This document shows, piece after piece, positions 16,115 through 23,776 of a DNA stretch of 23,776 bases. Numbering within the stretch: the stretch's first letter is position 1; every line of letters begins with the position of its first letter. The DNA is from JAAYHC01 sp964483175 (GTDB taxonomy: Bacteria; Bacillota; UBA5301), in the NCBI GenBank assembly GCA_964483175.1, contig CAZAAT010000035.1, positions 1-23,776 on the forward strand, written 5' to 3'. Under the pieces are notes generated by a model. That model was not told where the DNA came from, did not search any database, and was given only the letters and a program-made list of their open reading frames with translations. A program made the translations under genes and the position numbers.

Positions 16115-16750
16115 ATGAGTTTGAGTTGGAAAACAGCAATTGAAGGACGGCGCAGTATCCGTCGCTATAAGTCCGATCCCCTTCCGGAGGAGGATATTAG
16201 AGAGTTGGCGCGCTTAGCGACCCTGGCCCCAAGCGGTTCAAATAAGCAGATGTGGCGGTTTGTCGCGGTCACCAACAAAGAGGTCTTGGCCCAGATGGCA
16301 CAGGCGGTTAGTGATGCAGTCGACAGGATGGCAGCCTGGCCGGAAGCAAAGGGGCGGGAACGACGAATTCTGGGAATCAAAAACTACGCGATGTTTTTTA
16401 CCGAGGCCCCGGTCACCTTTGCCGTTTTCATGGAGCCGTACCAATCGGCAACCGACACGATCATGCGTGACCACGGCCTTACCCGAGAAGAAATTGACCA
16501 CCTTCGTGGAGGACCTGCTACCCAAAGCATCGGGGCGGCCATTCAAAATCTGTTGCTGGCAGCGCATGCGATGGGTTATGGCGGGTGTTGGATGTGTGCC
16601 CCGGTGGTGGCGGCGGATGAGATTAACCGAATTTTAGGGGTGGAGCCGCCTTTTAGCTTGGTTGCGCTGGTACCGATTGGCATACCGGACGAGAATCCGC
16701 CTGCTAGACCACGAAAGCCGCTGGATGAGGTATTTCGTTTGGTCGACTAA
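16115..16750 (+). CDS. Nitroreductase-family FMN oxidoreductase
   Basis: A 211-residue FMN-dependent NAD(P)H oxidoreductase. The FMN-phosphate-binding start AIEGRRSIRRYKSDPLPEEDI and the LATLAPSGSNKQMWRFV loop are typical. GAAIQNLLLAAHAMGYGGCW and LVALVPIGIPDENP, followed by RPRKPLDEVF, complete the family pattern. The long insert at about 60-135 (AMFFTEAPVTFAVF and following) matches the subgroup found in anaerobes. The physiological substrate cannot be told from sequence. The gene starts 41 bases after the LOG-like gene, with GGAAAGG further upstream and GGGTGA close to the ATG. Confidence 0.93.
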   Translation: MSLSWKTAIEGRRSIRRYKSDPLPEEDIRELARLATLAPSGSNKQMWRFVAVTNKEVLAQMAQAVSDAVDRMAAWPEAKGRERRILGIKNYAMFFTEAPVTFAVFMEPYQSATDTIMRDHGLTREEIDHLRGGPATQSIGAAIQNLLLAAHAMGYGGCWMCAPVVAADEINRILGVEPPFSLVALVPIGIPDENPPARPRKPLDEVFRLVD

Positions 16751-16773
16751 AATAAAGTAAGGCGGTGCGGATT

Positions 16774-17538
16774 ATGGGTGCAGACTACTACAACAGTCTG
16801 AGTTTAACCACGTTAACTTATGAGAATCTGCAAGAGGTTTTGGGGAAAATTGCCCAGGAGCATAATCTGCTAGCAACTGATGTACAGGTGGTCTCGGCTA
16901 GGCCTCTGACGGTTGAGGAATCCATCGGCAACCCGATCAGGCAGGACTATCCCCTAATTAAAGGGAGAGAAACAATGTTAGAAGCCGAAGTTTGCGGGGC
17001 TAAAGGTCAGGCCTTTACCGATATGCCGGGCTCATTTTCGGGATCGCTGCAAGAGGTTGTTGAGGCTAAAATTAGCACTAATTTTGATCGAGCTATTTTA
17101 ATAGCTACGCTCAATGCTACCCTGCGGCATCTTGGCTGGATTGATCGGACTATTCACTGCCGAGATGAAGAGCCGGAAGAGTGTGCAAAACAATTAGTAG
17201 AGTACGTGCAAGATCTTGTAGCCGAGCCCAAAATAGCGTTTATTGGGTTGCAGCCGGCGATGGTCGACCATCTCTCCAAGCATTATTCGCTTAGAGTAAC
17301 TGATTTAGATGCAGAGAACGTCGGGCAGATTAAGTACGGGGTGGAGATTGAACCGGCAGAAAAAACCGCGGAGATAATTGAGTGGAGCAATATCATCTTA
17401 TCCACGGGAACTACTTTGGTTAACAATACCTTCTCCGCGTTGCTGACGGATAACAAGCCAGTGGTTTTTTATGGGGTGACGGTCTCAGGTATCGCCTTTT
17501 TAACTGGAAGTCGTCAGTTTTGCCATTGTGGCCGGTAG
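16774..17538 (+). CDS. DUF4213/DUF364 protein (putative heavy-metal chelation family)
   Basis: A 254-residue protein. The N-terminal third (GQAFTDMPGSFSGSLQEVV, then LNATLRHLGW) fits the DUF4213 domain, and the rest (IAFIGLQPAMVDHLSK, LRVTDLDAENVG, IILSTGTTLVNNTFSALL, PVVFYGVTVSGIAFL) the DUF364 Rossmann-like domain. The protein ends in RFCHCGR, a cysteine/histidine tail compatible with metal binding. The family is named for putative heavy-metal chelation, but its reaction is not known. ATG at 16774 is chosen because AAGGCGG is 8 bases upstream; an in-frame GTG at 16765 overlaps that site. It follows the nitroreductase by 23 bases and ends 13 bases from the convergent feoA gene. Confidence 0.85.
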   Translation: MGADYYNSLSLTTLTYENLQEVLGKIAQEHNLLATDVQVVSARPLTVEESIGNPIRQDYPLIKGRETMLEAEVCGAKGQAFTDMPGSFSGSLQEVVEAKISTNFDRAILIATLNATLRHLGWIDRTIHCRDEEPEECAKQLVEYVQDLVAEPKIAFIGLQPAMVDHLSKHYSLRVTDLDAENVGQIKYGVEIEPAEKTAEIIEWSNIILSTGTTLVNNTFSALLTDNKPVVFYGVTVSGIAFLTGSRQFCHCGR

Positions 17539-17551
17539 CGATTAAGATTTT

Positions 17552-17776
17552 CTAAATAATAACTTCAATACATCTAGCGGTCTCTCGATCCATAGCCAGC
17601 TCGCTCTGTCCGATTTGTACCAGGTAGGCTGGATATGTCTGGATGAGGGTAATCGGCAGCCCCGGCAAGACCCCCAGGGCTGCCAGCTTATTAATAAATG
17701 CTCCATTGGTGCTGCGGACCCCGGCTACCCGTGCAGTGACGCCCGGTGCCATCCGGGTCAATGGGAATTGGTTCAT
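17552..17776 (-). CDS. feoA: Ferrous iron transport accessory protein FeoA
   Basis: A 74-residue SH3-like protein: PLTRMAPGVTARVAGV, NKLAALGVLPGLPITLIQ and a C-terminal MDRETARCIEVII are typical of FeoA, a cytoplasmic modulator of FeoB. The start at 17776 has GGAGGTG 7 bases upstream; a longer in-frame start (17833) would overlap feoB and has no such site. It is the second gene, 13 bases after feoB, the reverse of the common feoA-feoB order. Confidence 0.9.
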   Translation of the reverse strand: MNQFPLTRMAPGVTARVAGVRSTNGAFINKLAALGVLPGLPITLIQTYPAYLVQIGQSELAMDRETARCIEVII

Positions 17777-17789
17777 CTCATCACCTCCA

Positions 17790-19736
17790 TCACAACCCGC
17801 AAAAGCCGAGCAGCATGTTAACGGCAAAACCAATCGCGAAAGCGGTGGGAATGATAACCCCAGTGATCAAGAGTGAAGCCAGCGGTCCTCGTTCCTTCCA
17901 CATCACCGCAAACTGTGCTATACACGGCAAAAACAGGGTTAGTGTAATTGCTGCTGTGATCAAGTTACGCACCGAGAGCGCGCCGCAGCTAGTTAAATCG
18001 TAAAGGCCGGCTGCCCCATAATCCCGGCGGAAAAAGCCGAATAGAAAGACCACTGCTGTTTCTCGAGGTAATCCCAGAGCCTTTACCGCAGGTTCGATGA
18101 GCTGCAAAAGAGCTTGGAAAAATCCGAAGAGCCGGCCGGCCCAAATTAAGACGGAAACCCCGATAAAAACAGGCAGGATCTCTAGGAAATACCATTGCAT
18201 GCGCGAAAGGGTCTTGACGATGATGTTGCCTAACCGGGGCAGCCGTAGCGGCGGTATTTCTAGGTAAAAGAGGGTCGGCGAGCCGGGCAGAAGCCTTCCC
18301 AACAAGTGGCCGGTAAGCAACAAGACAAATAAGACTACTGCTCCCCAAATCAAAACGGCCCCCGGATTAGGGCTAAGCAAGGACAGGATTACGCCTAGCT
18401 GAGCTGAACAAGGCACCGCCAAGGCCAGCAGGAAGGTAGCGATGAATCGTTCGCGTTTCGTCTCCAGTATCCTGGTGGTCAAAGTAGCCATGGTATCGCA
18501 ACCAAGCCCTAAGACCAAGGGAATGATCGCCCGTCCATTGAGGCCAAGGCTCTTACAGGTACGATCCATAAGCATCGAGAGCCGGGGCAAGTAGCCGGAG
18601 TCTTCGAGCAGTGAAAAGAAAAAGAAAAAACAGCCGACTATCGGTAGGATTATCACCACTGCATACCGTACGCCTAAGGAGATAATGCCATATTCGCCCA
18701 AGAACAAGCTTTGCCAGAGGGTAGAAGGGATTATTGTTGTGACTAGGTCTTCGCTGGCAGGGATTAAAACCTTTTTAAAGAGAATATCTAGATGATCGAC
18801 TACAAAGCCGGCTCCAAACCTGCCGACAAAGAGGTAAAGGCCAAAGTAAATCACGGCCAATAGAATGGGAAATCCGGTTAGCGGGTTGGTGGTGAGTTTG
18901 CTGAGCCAGTTTTGTAGATGTCTAGTTCGGGATTCAAAGCGCAGGATGACGCCTTTAAGGATGCGTTCGGCCTGAGCATGGACTTCGATCGCTAACTGAT
19001 AGCCGGCTCCCCAGGGGTATCGATTATCGGCAGCGTTGACCACAGCTTTGATTTTGCGCCACCGGAGAGCATTTTCTTTACGCCGGATGAGCTCTGCGAT
19101 CTCCTCGTCGCCGGCTAGGATTAGGGTGGACAAGCTTTCTGGTGGTAGTGGGTAGGTAGCCTTTAAGTTAGCGGCTATGGAGGTTAAATCTGCTTGGATC
19201 TCGGGGGAAAACCGAAGCTCGATAGTCTTTTGATAGCTTACTTGTCCTAGTAGCACCTGGGAGAGAATCTCTTTTAACTGATCCAGACCTTCTCCGCGGG
19301 TGGCAATGGTGCCGATAACGGGGATCCCAAGTCGGTGGCTGAGGACTTCGAGGTTAAGACTAAGACCTTCCCTGACAGCCTCGTCCAGCATGTTTACGGC
19401 CAGTACGACCCGGAAGCGGGCTTGGAGCAGCTGCAAAGTTTGTGGCAGCATTCGCGCTAGGTTGCGAGCATCGGCAACTTGCAGAACTATACTATCAGGA
19501 GCTGTCATCAGGTAGCGCCGGGCAACTCGTTCCTCTTCGGTAATGGCTTGGAGGGAATATAGCCCGGGGGTATCAATCACTTCGACCAGACCACAGGAGA
19601 GTTTGGCTTGCCCAGAGGCGATCTCTACGGTGGTTCCCGGATAGTTGGAGACAGTAGCATAAAGGCCGGTCAGTCGATTGAAAATGATGCTTTTTCCGAC
19701 ATTGGGGTTTCCGATGATTAAAATTCGGCTTTTCAT
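17790..19736 (-). CDS. feoB: Ferrous iron transporter FeoB
   Basis: A 648-residue membrane GTPase for Fe(II) uptake. The N-terminal G domain has GNPNVGKS (9-16), a G2-region threonine in NYPGTTVE, DTPG (55-58) and NMLD (115-118). A guanine-dissociation-inhibitor-like helical part follows to about 280, and then two gate domains with about eight to ten membrane segments (GRAIIPLVLGLGCDTMATLTTRIL, then FFRRDYGAAGLY). The C-terminal tail is short. ATG at 19736 has AGGTGG upstream; an in-frame GTG at 19748 overlaps that site. It is divergent from the D-Ala-D-Ala carboxypeptidase gene; no clear Fur box was found in the 98-base gap. Confidence 0.95.
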   Translation of the reverse strand: MKSRILIIGNPNVGKSIIFNRLTGLYATVSNYPGTTVEIASGQAKLSCGLVEVIDTPGLYSLQAITEEERVARRYLMTAPDSIVLQVADARNLARMLPQTLQLLQARFRVVLAVNMLDEAVREGLSLNLEVLSHRLGIPVIGTIATRGEGLDQLKEILSQVLLGQVSYQKTIELRFSPEIQADLTSIAANLKATYPLPPESLSTLILAGDEEIAELIRRKENALRWRKIKAVVNAADNRYPWGAGYQLAIEVHAQAERILKGVILRFESRTRHLQNWLSKLTTNPLTGFPILLAVIYFGLYLFVGRFGAGFVVDHLDILFKKVLIPASEDLVTTIIPSTLWQSLFLGEYGIISLGVRYAVVIILPIVGCFFFFFSLLEDSGYLPRLSMLMDRTCKSLGLNGRAIIPLVLGLGCDTMATLTTRILETKRERFIATFLLALAVPCSAQLGVILSLLSPNPGAVLIWGAVVLFVLLLTGHLLGRLLPGSPTLFYLEIPPLRLPRLGNIIVKTLSRMQWYFLEILPVFIGVSVLIWAGRLFGFFQALLQLIEPAVKALGLPRETAVVFLFGFFRRDYGAAGLYDLTSCGALSVRNLITAAITLTLFLPCIAQFAVMWKERGPLASLLITGVIIPTAFAIGFAVNMLLGFCGL

Positions 19737-19834
19737 GCGTACACCCACCTGTCCAAAGAGATACTAAATTGTACGGGATAAATTGGGGAAAGATGATAAT
19801 GTTGTTATTTTATGGTCATACAGGAGGAGTTAGC

Positions 19835-21010
19835 GTGTTACGTTTTCAGCGGCAGAACAGGTTGATTTTAGTTGGAATAGTGTTACTAGCGATGCTAATA
19901 GGGGTTCAATCTCTCCCAGCATTGGCTCAGGTAACCTTCGACATTCCCTCCGAATCGGGGATTTTAATTGATGCGAATACCGGTCAAATTTTATGGCAAA
20001 AAGATGCGCACAAACAACTACATCCTGCCAGTATTACCAAGATCATGACCATGCTGTTGGTCATGGAGGCGGTGGATTCCGGGCGCGCTAGCCTTGATGA
20101 CGTTCTGACCGTTTCTGAATATGCCCAATCGATGGGTGGCTCCCAAGTCTATCTCGAGACCGGCGAGAAGATTACTCTCGAAAACATCATGAAGTCGATT
20201 GCGATTGCCTCAGGTAACGACGCTTCGGTGGCGGCAGCCGAATATTTAGCTGGTACCGAGGCGGCTTTTACGCAGATGATGAACAATCGTGCCCAAGAGT
20301 TGGGCATGAGAAATACCATCTTCTACAATTCCAGCGGATTGCCGGAGGACGATGGAGGCAACTTAACCACGGCTTATGACATCGCGATTATGTCTCGTGA
20401 GTTGTTAAAGCACCCCAAGGTCTTGGAATGGACATCCACCCGCATCGATTCAATCCGTGACGGCAAATTTGTTCTGTATAATACAAATAATTTACTCTCC
20501 TCCTACGAAGGCATAGATGGTATAAAAACTGGGCATACGGAGGAGGCCGGGTACTGTCTGGCAGCTTCGGCAAAGCGGGGCGATACCCGACTGATTTCGG
20601 TGGTCATGCGGACAAACTCTCTGGAGGAACGAGCGAGTCAAACCGTTCGCCTGCTGGACTTTGGATTTAATGCTTTTACCCCGAAATTAGTAGTGCAACA
20701 GGATGAAGAAGTTGCAACCATCCAAATACCCAATGCGCGTAAAGTTAACAACCCTGTAGCTGCGGCCAAGCCACTCACCGTCTTGGTGCCGAAAGCCGAT
20801 CAAAACGCAGTTGAAAAGGTTTTTGTTCCGAATAAAAATCTTAGTGCTCCGATCGAAGCAGGGGCCAGGGTGGGGACCCTCCAAGTCAGCGTTGCCGGGA
20901 ACCCGGCAGGCGAGGTCCCGGTAGTGGCAACGGAGGAAATTCCGTTAGCCAACATTTTTGTCCGGTTTTTCCGGTGGTTGTGGCAGCTAGTTGCCGGACT
21001 GTTTGCCTAA
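19835..21010 (+). CDS. Serine-type D-Ala-D-Ala carboxypeptidase (penicillin-binding protein 5/DacF type)
   Basis: A 391-residue exported enzyme that removes the terminal D-Ala from peptidoglycan stem peptides. A signal peptide (about 1-31, ending PALA before QVTF) is followed by the S11-peptidase domain with SITK (S66, K69), SGN (126-128) and KTG (231-233). A PBP5-C beta domain runs from about 280 to 365, and the tail FVRFFRWLWQLVAGLF is an amphipathic membrane anchor. The start is GTG at 19835, with AGGAGG close upstream; longer frames to 19769 lack a ribosome binding site and would spoil the signal peptide. DacF-type enzymes act in the cell wall or spore cortex. Which of the Dac paralogues this is cannot be told. 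Confidence 0.93.
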   Translation: MLRFQRQNRLILVGIVLLAMLIGVQSLPALAQVTFDIPSESGILIDANTGQILWQKDAHKQLHPASITKIMTMLLVMEAVDSGRASLDDVLTVSEYAQSMGGSQVYLETGEKITLENIMKSIAIASGNDASVAAAEYLAGTEAAFTQMMNNRAQELGMRNTIFYNSSGLPEDDGGNLTTAYDIAIMSRELLKHPKVLEWTSTRIDSIRDGKFVLYNTNNLLSSYEGIDGIKTGHTEEAGYCLAASAKRGDTRLISVVMRTNSLEERASQTVRLLDFGFNAFTPKLVVQQDEEVATIQIPNARKVNNPVAAAKPLTVLVPKADQNAVEKVFVPNKNLSAPIEAGARVGTLQVSVAGNPAGEVPVVATEEIPLANIFVRFFRWLWQLVAGLFA

Positions 21011-21052
21011 TATCGCAGGAATTATAGTGGTAAAAGGTCAATATACAGTATT

Positions 21053-21958
21053 ATGCTGAGTATATTGGTCAAGGCCCATGCCAAGATTAACCTGTCCTTG
21101 GATATCCTCTACCGCCGGGTAGACGGCTATCATGAGATCGAAAGCATTATGCAGTCAATCGGCTTGCATGATGTGGTTACTATTAGCGTAGACCCCGATG
21201 CCGAGGTTAGGACGCTAAACCCTACTCATCTCATCAGAGTAGCTACGACCAGTCCCGAAGTGCCTGCAGATGAGGAGAATATCGCCTTTAATGCTGCTAA
21301 ACTGCTGATGCGTCACTCTGGCAAGTTTATGCCAATCAGGATTAACATTCAGAAAAACATTCCTGTTTCTGCCGGTTTGGGCGGTGGCAGTACCGATGCG
21401 GCCGCGGTATTGGTTGGATTAAACCACCTTTGGCGGTTGGGGCTGCGGCCGGCTGAATTGGCAGAGATAGGGGAGAAAATCGGGGCGGATGTTCCTTTTT
21501 GCATCTCCGGCGGTACGGCATTGGTCGGCGGGATTGGTGAGAAGGTTACACCTGTCCGCCGTAGGGGTGAGGACTTCGGAGTAGTGCTGGTTAAGCCGGC
21601 CTTTGGCATCTCTACTGCTGAAGTATACCGAAATTTAGAATTGGGACAGGCCAAGCATCCTAATACGTTGGGTATGCTTGATGCCATTATCGAAGGCGAC
21701 TTTACCAGAGTTGTGGATAATTTGGGCAACTTGCTCGAGTCGGTTACCATTCCTCGCTATCAGAGTTTGCAGGAGATTAAAGAGACCCTCCTGTCTGCCG
21801 GGGCTAATGGAGTCCTACAGACCGGAAGCGGCCCAACAATCTTTGGCTTGTTGCCAACCGGTGCCGCCGCGACGGAGGTAGCTGCAAAATTAGCAGATCG
21901 TTATCCGACGGTGCTTGCCACAACGCTATTTTCCAAAGGCCAAGAAATCGTAGGGTGA
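21053..21958 (+). CDS. ispE: 4-diphosphocytidyl-2-C-methyl-D-erythritol kinase
   Basis: A 301-residue GHMP kinase of the non-mevalonate (MEP) isoprenoid pathway; it phosphorylates CDP-methylerythritol at position 2. Signatures are AHAKINLSLDILYRRVDGYHEI at the N-terminus (about 8-29), NIPVSAGLGGGSTDAAAV for the ATP-binding loop (from about residue 102), IGADVPFCISGGTALV, and LQTGSGPTIFGLL near the end. The ATG lacks an obvious close ribosome binding site (AAAAGG is 15 bases away), and a downstream TTG is no better, so the start is the least certain part. It precedes the GntR gene by 10 bases. Confidence 0.95.
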   Translation: MLSILVKAHAKINLSLDILYRRVDGYHEIESIMQSIGLHDVVTISVDPDAEVRTLNPTHLIRVATTSPEVPADEENIAFNAAKLLMRHSGKFMPIRINIQKNIPVSAGLGGGSTDAAAVLVGLNHLWRLGLRPAELAEIGEKIGADVPFCISGGTALVGGIGEKVTPVRRRGEDFGVVLVKPAFGISTAEVYRNLELGQAKHPNTLGMLDAIIEGDFTRVVDNLGNLLESVTIPRYQSLQEIKETLLSAGANGVLQTGSGPTIFGLLPTGAAATEVAAKLADRYPTVLATTLFSKGQEIVG

Positions 21959-21968
21959 GGTGACCAAG

Positions 21969-22655
21969 ATGAGGAGCCCTCTAGGCCAGATCAATCTAGA
22001 TAACTATAAACCACTTAGGGAATTGGTCTTCGAAGTTCTCCGGGAGGCGATTATTTCAGGGAAATTACGTCCGGGGGAACGGCTGATGGAAGTACAATTA
22101 GCAGAGGAGCTCGGGGTAAGCCGGACTCCGGTGCGGGAGGCCATTCGAAAATTAGAGCTGGAAGGGTTAGTTCTGATGATCCCCAGGCGTGGTGCTTATG
22201 TCGCAGAAATCTCCATGAAAGATATTGCCGATGTTTTCGAGATTAGGGCTGCTTTGGAGGGGTTGGCCGCCCAGTTGGCAGCGGAAAAATGTACGCCCGA
22301 AGAGATTGAGAACCTGGAACGCTCTTTGGTTAAAATTAATTTCAGTGCAGAACGCGGCGATATCAACGCCGGTATCGAATACGATACGACCTTTCATGAC
22401 CAATTAATAGCTGCTTCCCACAATAACCGCTTAATTCAGATGGTTTCAAATCTGAGAGAACAGGTGCAGCGCTTCCGCAGTACCAGCTTAGCGCATCCGG
22501 GACGTATGAAAATCGCCTGGGAAGAGCATAAAAAGATCGTTGAGGCCATTGCCCAAGGTGATGGCGAGTTGGCCAGACAACTAGCTCACGAACATATCGA
22601 AAATGCAGAGAAAAGCCTAATGGATGTAATAAGGGAATCAAAAGAAACCAAGTAG
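21969..22655 (+). CDS. GntR-family transcriptional regulator with FCD domain (FadR subfamily)
   Basis: A 228-residue regulator. The winged helix-turn-helix at about 15-75 includes AIISGKLRPGERLMEVQLAEELGVSRTPVREAIRKLE (two adjoining runs) and GLVLMIPRRGAYVAE. The FCD ligand domain (about 80-220) has EIRAALEGLAA, the histidine in DTTFHDQLI, and the later EEHKKIVEAI and LAHEHIENA histidines that bind a metal in this family. The effector is unknown. In many clostridia a GntR/FCD gene occupies this place between ispE and spoVG, where Bacillus has purR. ATG at 21969 is used with GAGGTGA just upstream; a GTG inside that motif (21960) is unlikely. Confidence 0.92.
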   Translation: MRSPLGQINLDNYKPLRELVFEVLREAIISGKLRPGERLMEVQLAEELGVSRTPVREAIRKLELEGLVLMIPRRGAYVAEISMKDIADVFEIRAALEGLAAQLAAEKCTPEEIENLERSLVKINFSAERGDINAGIEYDTTFHDQLIAASHNNRLIQMVSNLREQVQRFRSTSLAHPGRMKIAWEEHKKIVEAIAQGDGELARQLAHEHIENAEKSLMDVIRESKETK

Positions 22656-22665
22656 GGGGATGCCC

Positions 22666-23481
22666 ATGGTTGCGAAGGTGAGTGCAATTGTTCTAGCAGG
22701 CGGGGAAGTCAGCGGATCTTTGGCCACGGTGACCTCTGAACGTTATGAAGCATTAATACCTATTGGCTCGCAGTCTATGGTTTCTTATGTGATTTCCGCA
22801 TTGCGTTCGTCGGAACGAGTCGGCAGAATTATCGTAGTAGGCCCGGCTGAACTTGCAGGCGTAGTGTCCGCAGACTCCTGCGAATTTGTGGACAGTACGT
22901 CATCAATGGTGGAGAACCTGGTGCGGGCTTTGTCTGTTGTGGGCCCTGCGGAAAAAGTGTTAGTGGTGACCGGGGATGTGCCGCTCGTGACCGGCGCGGT
23001 AATTGACCGGTTTCTAGAGCAAACAGAGCCCATCGAGGCTGATATTTATTATCCGATAATCACCAAAGAGAGTAATGAGGCCCTTTTCCCCCATATTCGC
23101 CGGACCTACGTTCGCCTCCGCGAAGGTGTGTTTACCGGTGGGAATGTCGTCTTGCTTGACCCGGACTGCGTACTGAAATGCCGTCAAACCATTGAACAAG
23201 CGGTAGCTATGCGCAAAAAACCTTGGCAATTAGCTCGGCTCTTGGGTTTTCGGTTTATTCTCAAACTGTTGTTGAATCAGTTACATTTAGCGGAGATCGA
23301 AAAGCGGGTTGAGCTAATTTTAGGTTTTAAGGGCAAAGGTATTATTTCAACTTCTCCGGAAATTGGCATTGATGTTGATAAAGCAAGTGATTTACAATTA
23401 GTTCAGTCTGTCCTAGCAGGAGAATATGTGACTCCGCAGAATGTAAAAAGTGAGAATGCTCCCGGTACCATTGACGCCTAG
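22666..23481 (+). CDS. MobA-like nucleotidyltransferase family protein
   Basis: A 271-residue protein with a GT-A type NTP-transferase core. VSAIVLAGGEVSG at the start is the nucleotide-binding loop; YEALIPIGSQSMVSYVISAL matches the sugar/cofactor side of the MobA-like domain. VLVVTGDVPLVTG supplies the metal-binding aspartate. The usual RMGxxK of the loop is altered (no RMG and no lysine), so substrate and activity are uncertain. A C-terminal helical part (about 170-245) precedes a short tail. ATG at 22666 has GGGGG 6 bases upstream and is preferred to an ATG at 22660 that abuts that site. Such a gene is often found between the GntR gene and spoVG in clostridia. Confidence 0.85.
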   Translation: MVAKVSAIVLAGGEVSGSLATVTSERYEALIPIGSQSMVSYVISALRSSERVGRIIVVGPAELAGVVSADSCEFVDSTSSMVENLVRALSVVGPAEKVLVVTGDVPLVTGAVIDRFLEQTEPIEADIYYPIITKESNEALFPHIRRTYVRLREGVFTGGNVVLLDPDCVLKCRQTIEQAVAMRKKPWQLARLLGFRFILKLLLNQLHLAEIEKRVELILGFKGKGIISTSPEIGIDVDKASDLQLVQSVLAGEYVTPQNVKSENAPGTIDA

Positions 23482-23501
23482 CTTAAAGGAGGAGTTAAGT
23501 A

Positions 23502-23771
23502 ATGGAGATTACCGAGGTTAAAATTTGGCCTTCTCGCAACGCAGATAGCAAGATCAAAGCTACTGCCAGTATTACTATTAACGGGGTCTTTATGGTCCAT
23601 GACTTACGCGTAATCGAGGGGTCAAACGGTTTGTTTGTAGCGATGCCCGCTCGGAAGCTATCTGATGGTAACTACCGGGATATCGCTCACCCGATAACTC
23701 AGGAGGCCCGGGAGACGATCCAAAAAATGGTCCTGGCAGAGTATCAAAAACGCTTATCTAGTGCCTCCTAA
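23502..23771 (+). CDS. spoVG: SpoVG, RNA-binding sporulation and septation regulator
   Basis: An 89-residue protein of the SpoVG family: MEITEVKIWPSRNADSKIKA at the start, VFMVHDLRVIEGSNGLFVAMP in the middle (two adjoining runs) and RDIAHPITQEARETI near the end are diagnostic. It is complete, of normal length, and preceded by a strong AAAGGAGG site. SpoVG is a nucleic-acid-binding regulator affecting asymmetric septation, cell-wall and capsule genes. In Bacillus and many clostridia glmU follows; here the window ends 5 bases after the stop. Confidence 0.97.
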   Translation: MEITEVKIWPSRNADSKIKATASITINGVFMVHDLRVIEGSNGLFVAMPARKLSDGNYRDIAHPITQEARETIQKMVLAEYQKRLSSAS

Positions 23772-23776
23772 CCCCT

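Noticed and set aside
19795..19813. Fur-box-like sequence GATAATGTTGTTATTTTAT between feoB and the carboxypeptidase gene
   Set aside because: Only 11 of 19 positions match the classical box, and the second half is poor. It would be in a plausible place, but is too weak to annotate.

Overview
The window looks like a chromosomal segment of a spore-forming, probably anaerobic Firmicute (Clostridia or a related class). The reasons are spoVG at the right end, the order ispE - GntR - nucleotidyltransferase - spoVG (compare ispE-purR-yabJ-spoVG in Bacillus), Bacillus-type SOS boxes (GAAC-N4-GTTC), strong AGGAGG-type ribosome binding sites, frequent TTG/GTG starts and ferrous-iron uptake genes. GC content is intermediate. 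Genus cannot be assigned from the sequence alone. No tRNA, rRNA, CRISPR array, insertion sequence or phage gene was seen, and coding density is high.

Layout. (1) 1-654, minus: 5' part of a B12-binding-domain radical SAM gene, cut by the window edge. (2) 655-877: a 220-base divergent intergenic region holding a foldable leader and a strong rho-independent terminator-like hairpin, 53 bases before the next gene. (3) 878-4013: sensor histidine kinase and LytTR response regulator, overlapping. (4) 4049-9762: a sugar-linked set: an FGGY-type carbohydrate kinase homologue that has lost key catalytic motifs, an unrecognised 451-residue protein, a mannose-1-phosphate guanylyltransferase, a CsgG-like lipid-envelope/secretion-type protein and a small membrane protein. 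(5) 9848-10843: YeiH-family transporter. (6) 10832-15403, minus: a three-gene SOS mutagenesis cassette (ImuB-like inactive Y-family polymerase, DUF6504 protein, DnaE2-type error-prone polymerase) behind a consensus promoter with two tandem LexA boxes. (7) 15516-17538, plus: LOG-like/TIGR00725 protein, nitroreductase and DUF4213/DUF364 protein. (8) 17552-19736, minus: feoB followed by feoA. (9) 19835-23771, plus: D-Ala-D-Ala carboxypeptidase, ispE, GntR/FCD regulator, MobA-like nucleotidyltransferase and spoVG, a housekeeping envelope/isoprenoid/sporulation cluster.

The most interesting parts are the degenerate FGGY protein and its unknown neighbour directly downstream of a two-component system with a possible attenuated leader, and the ImuA-less, LexA-boxed mutasome with a second palindrome inside its promoter spacer. 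Family assignments come from recognising motifs by eye. No database search was possible.
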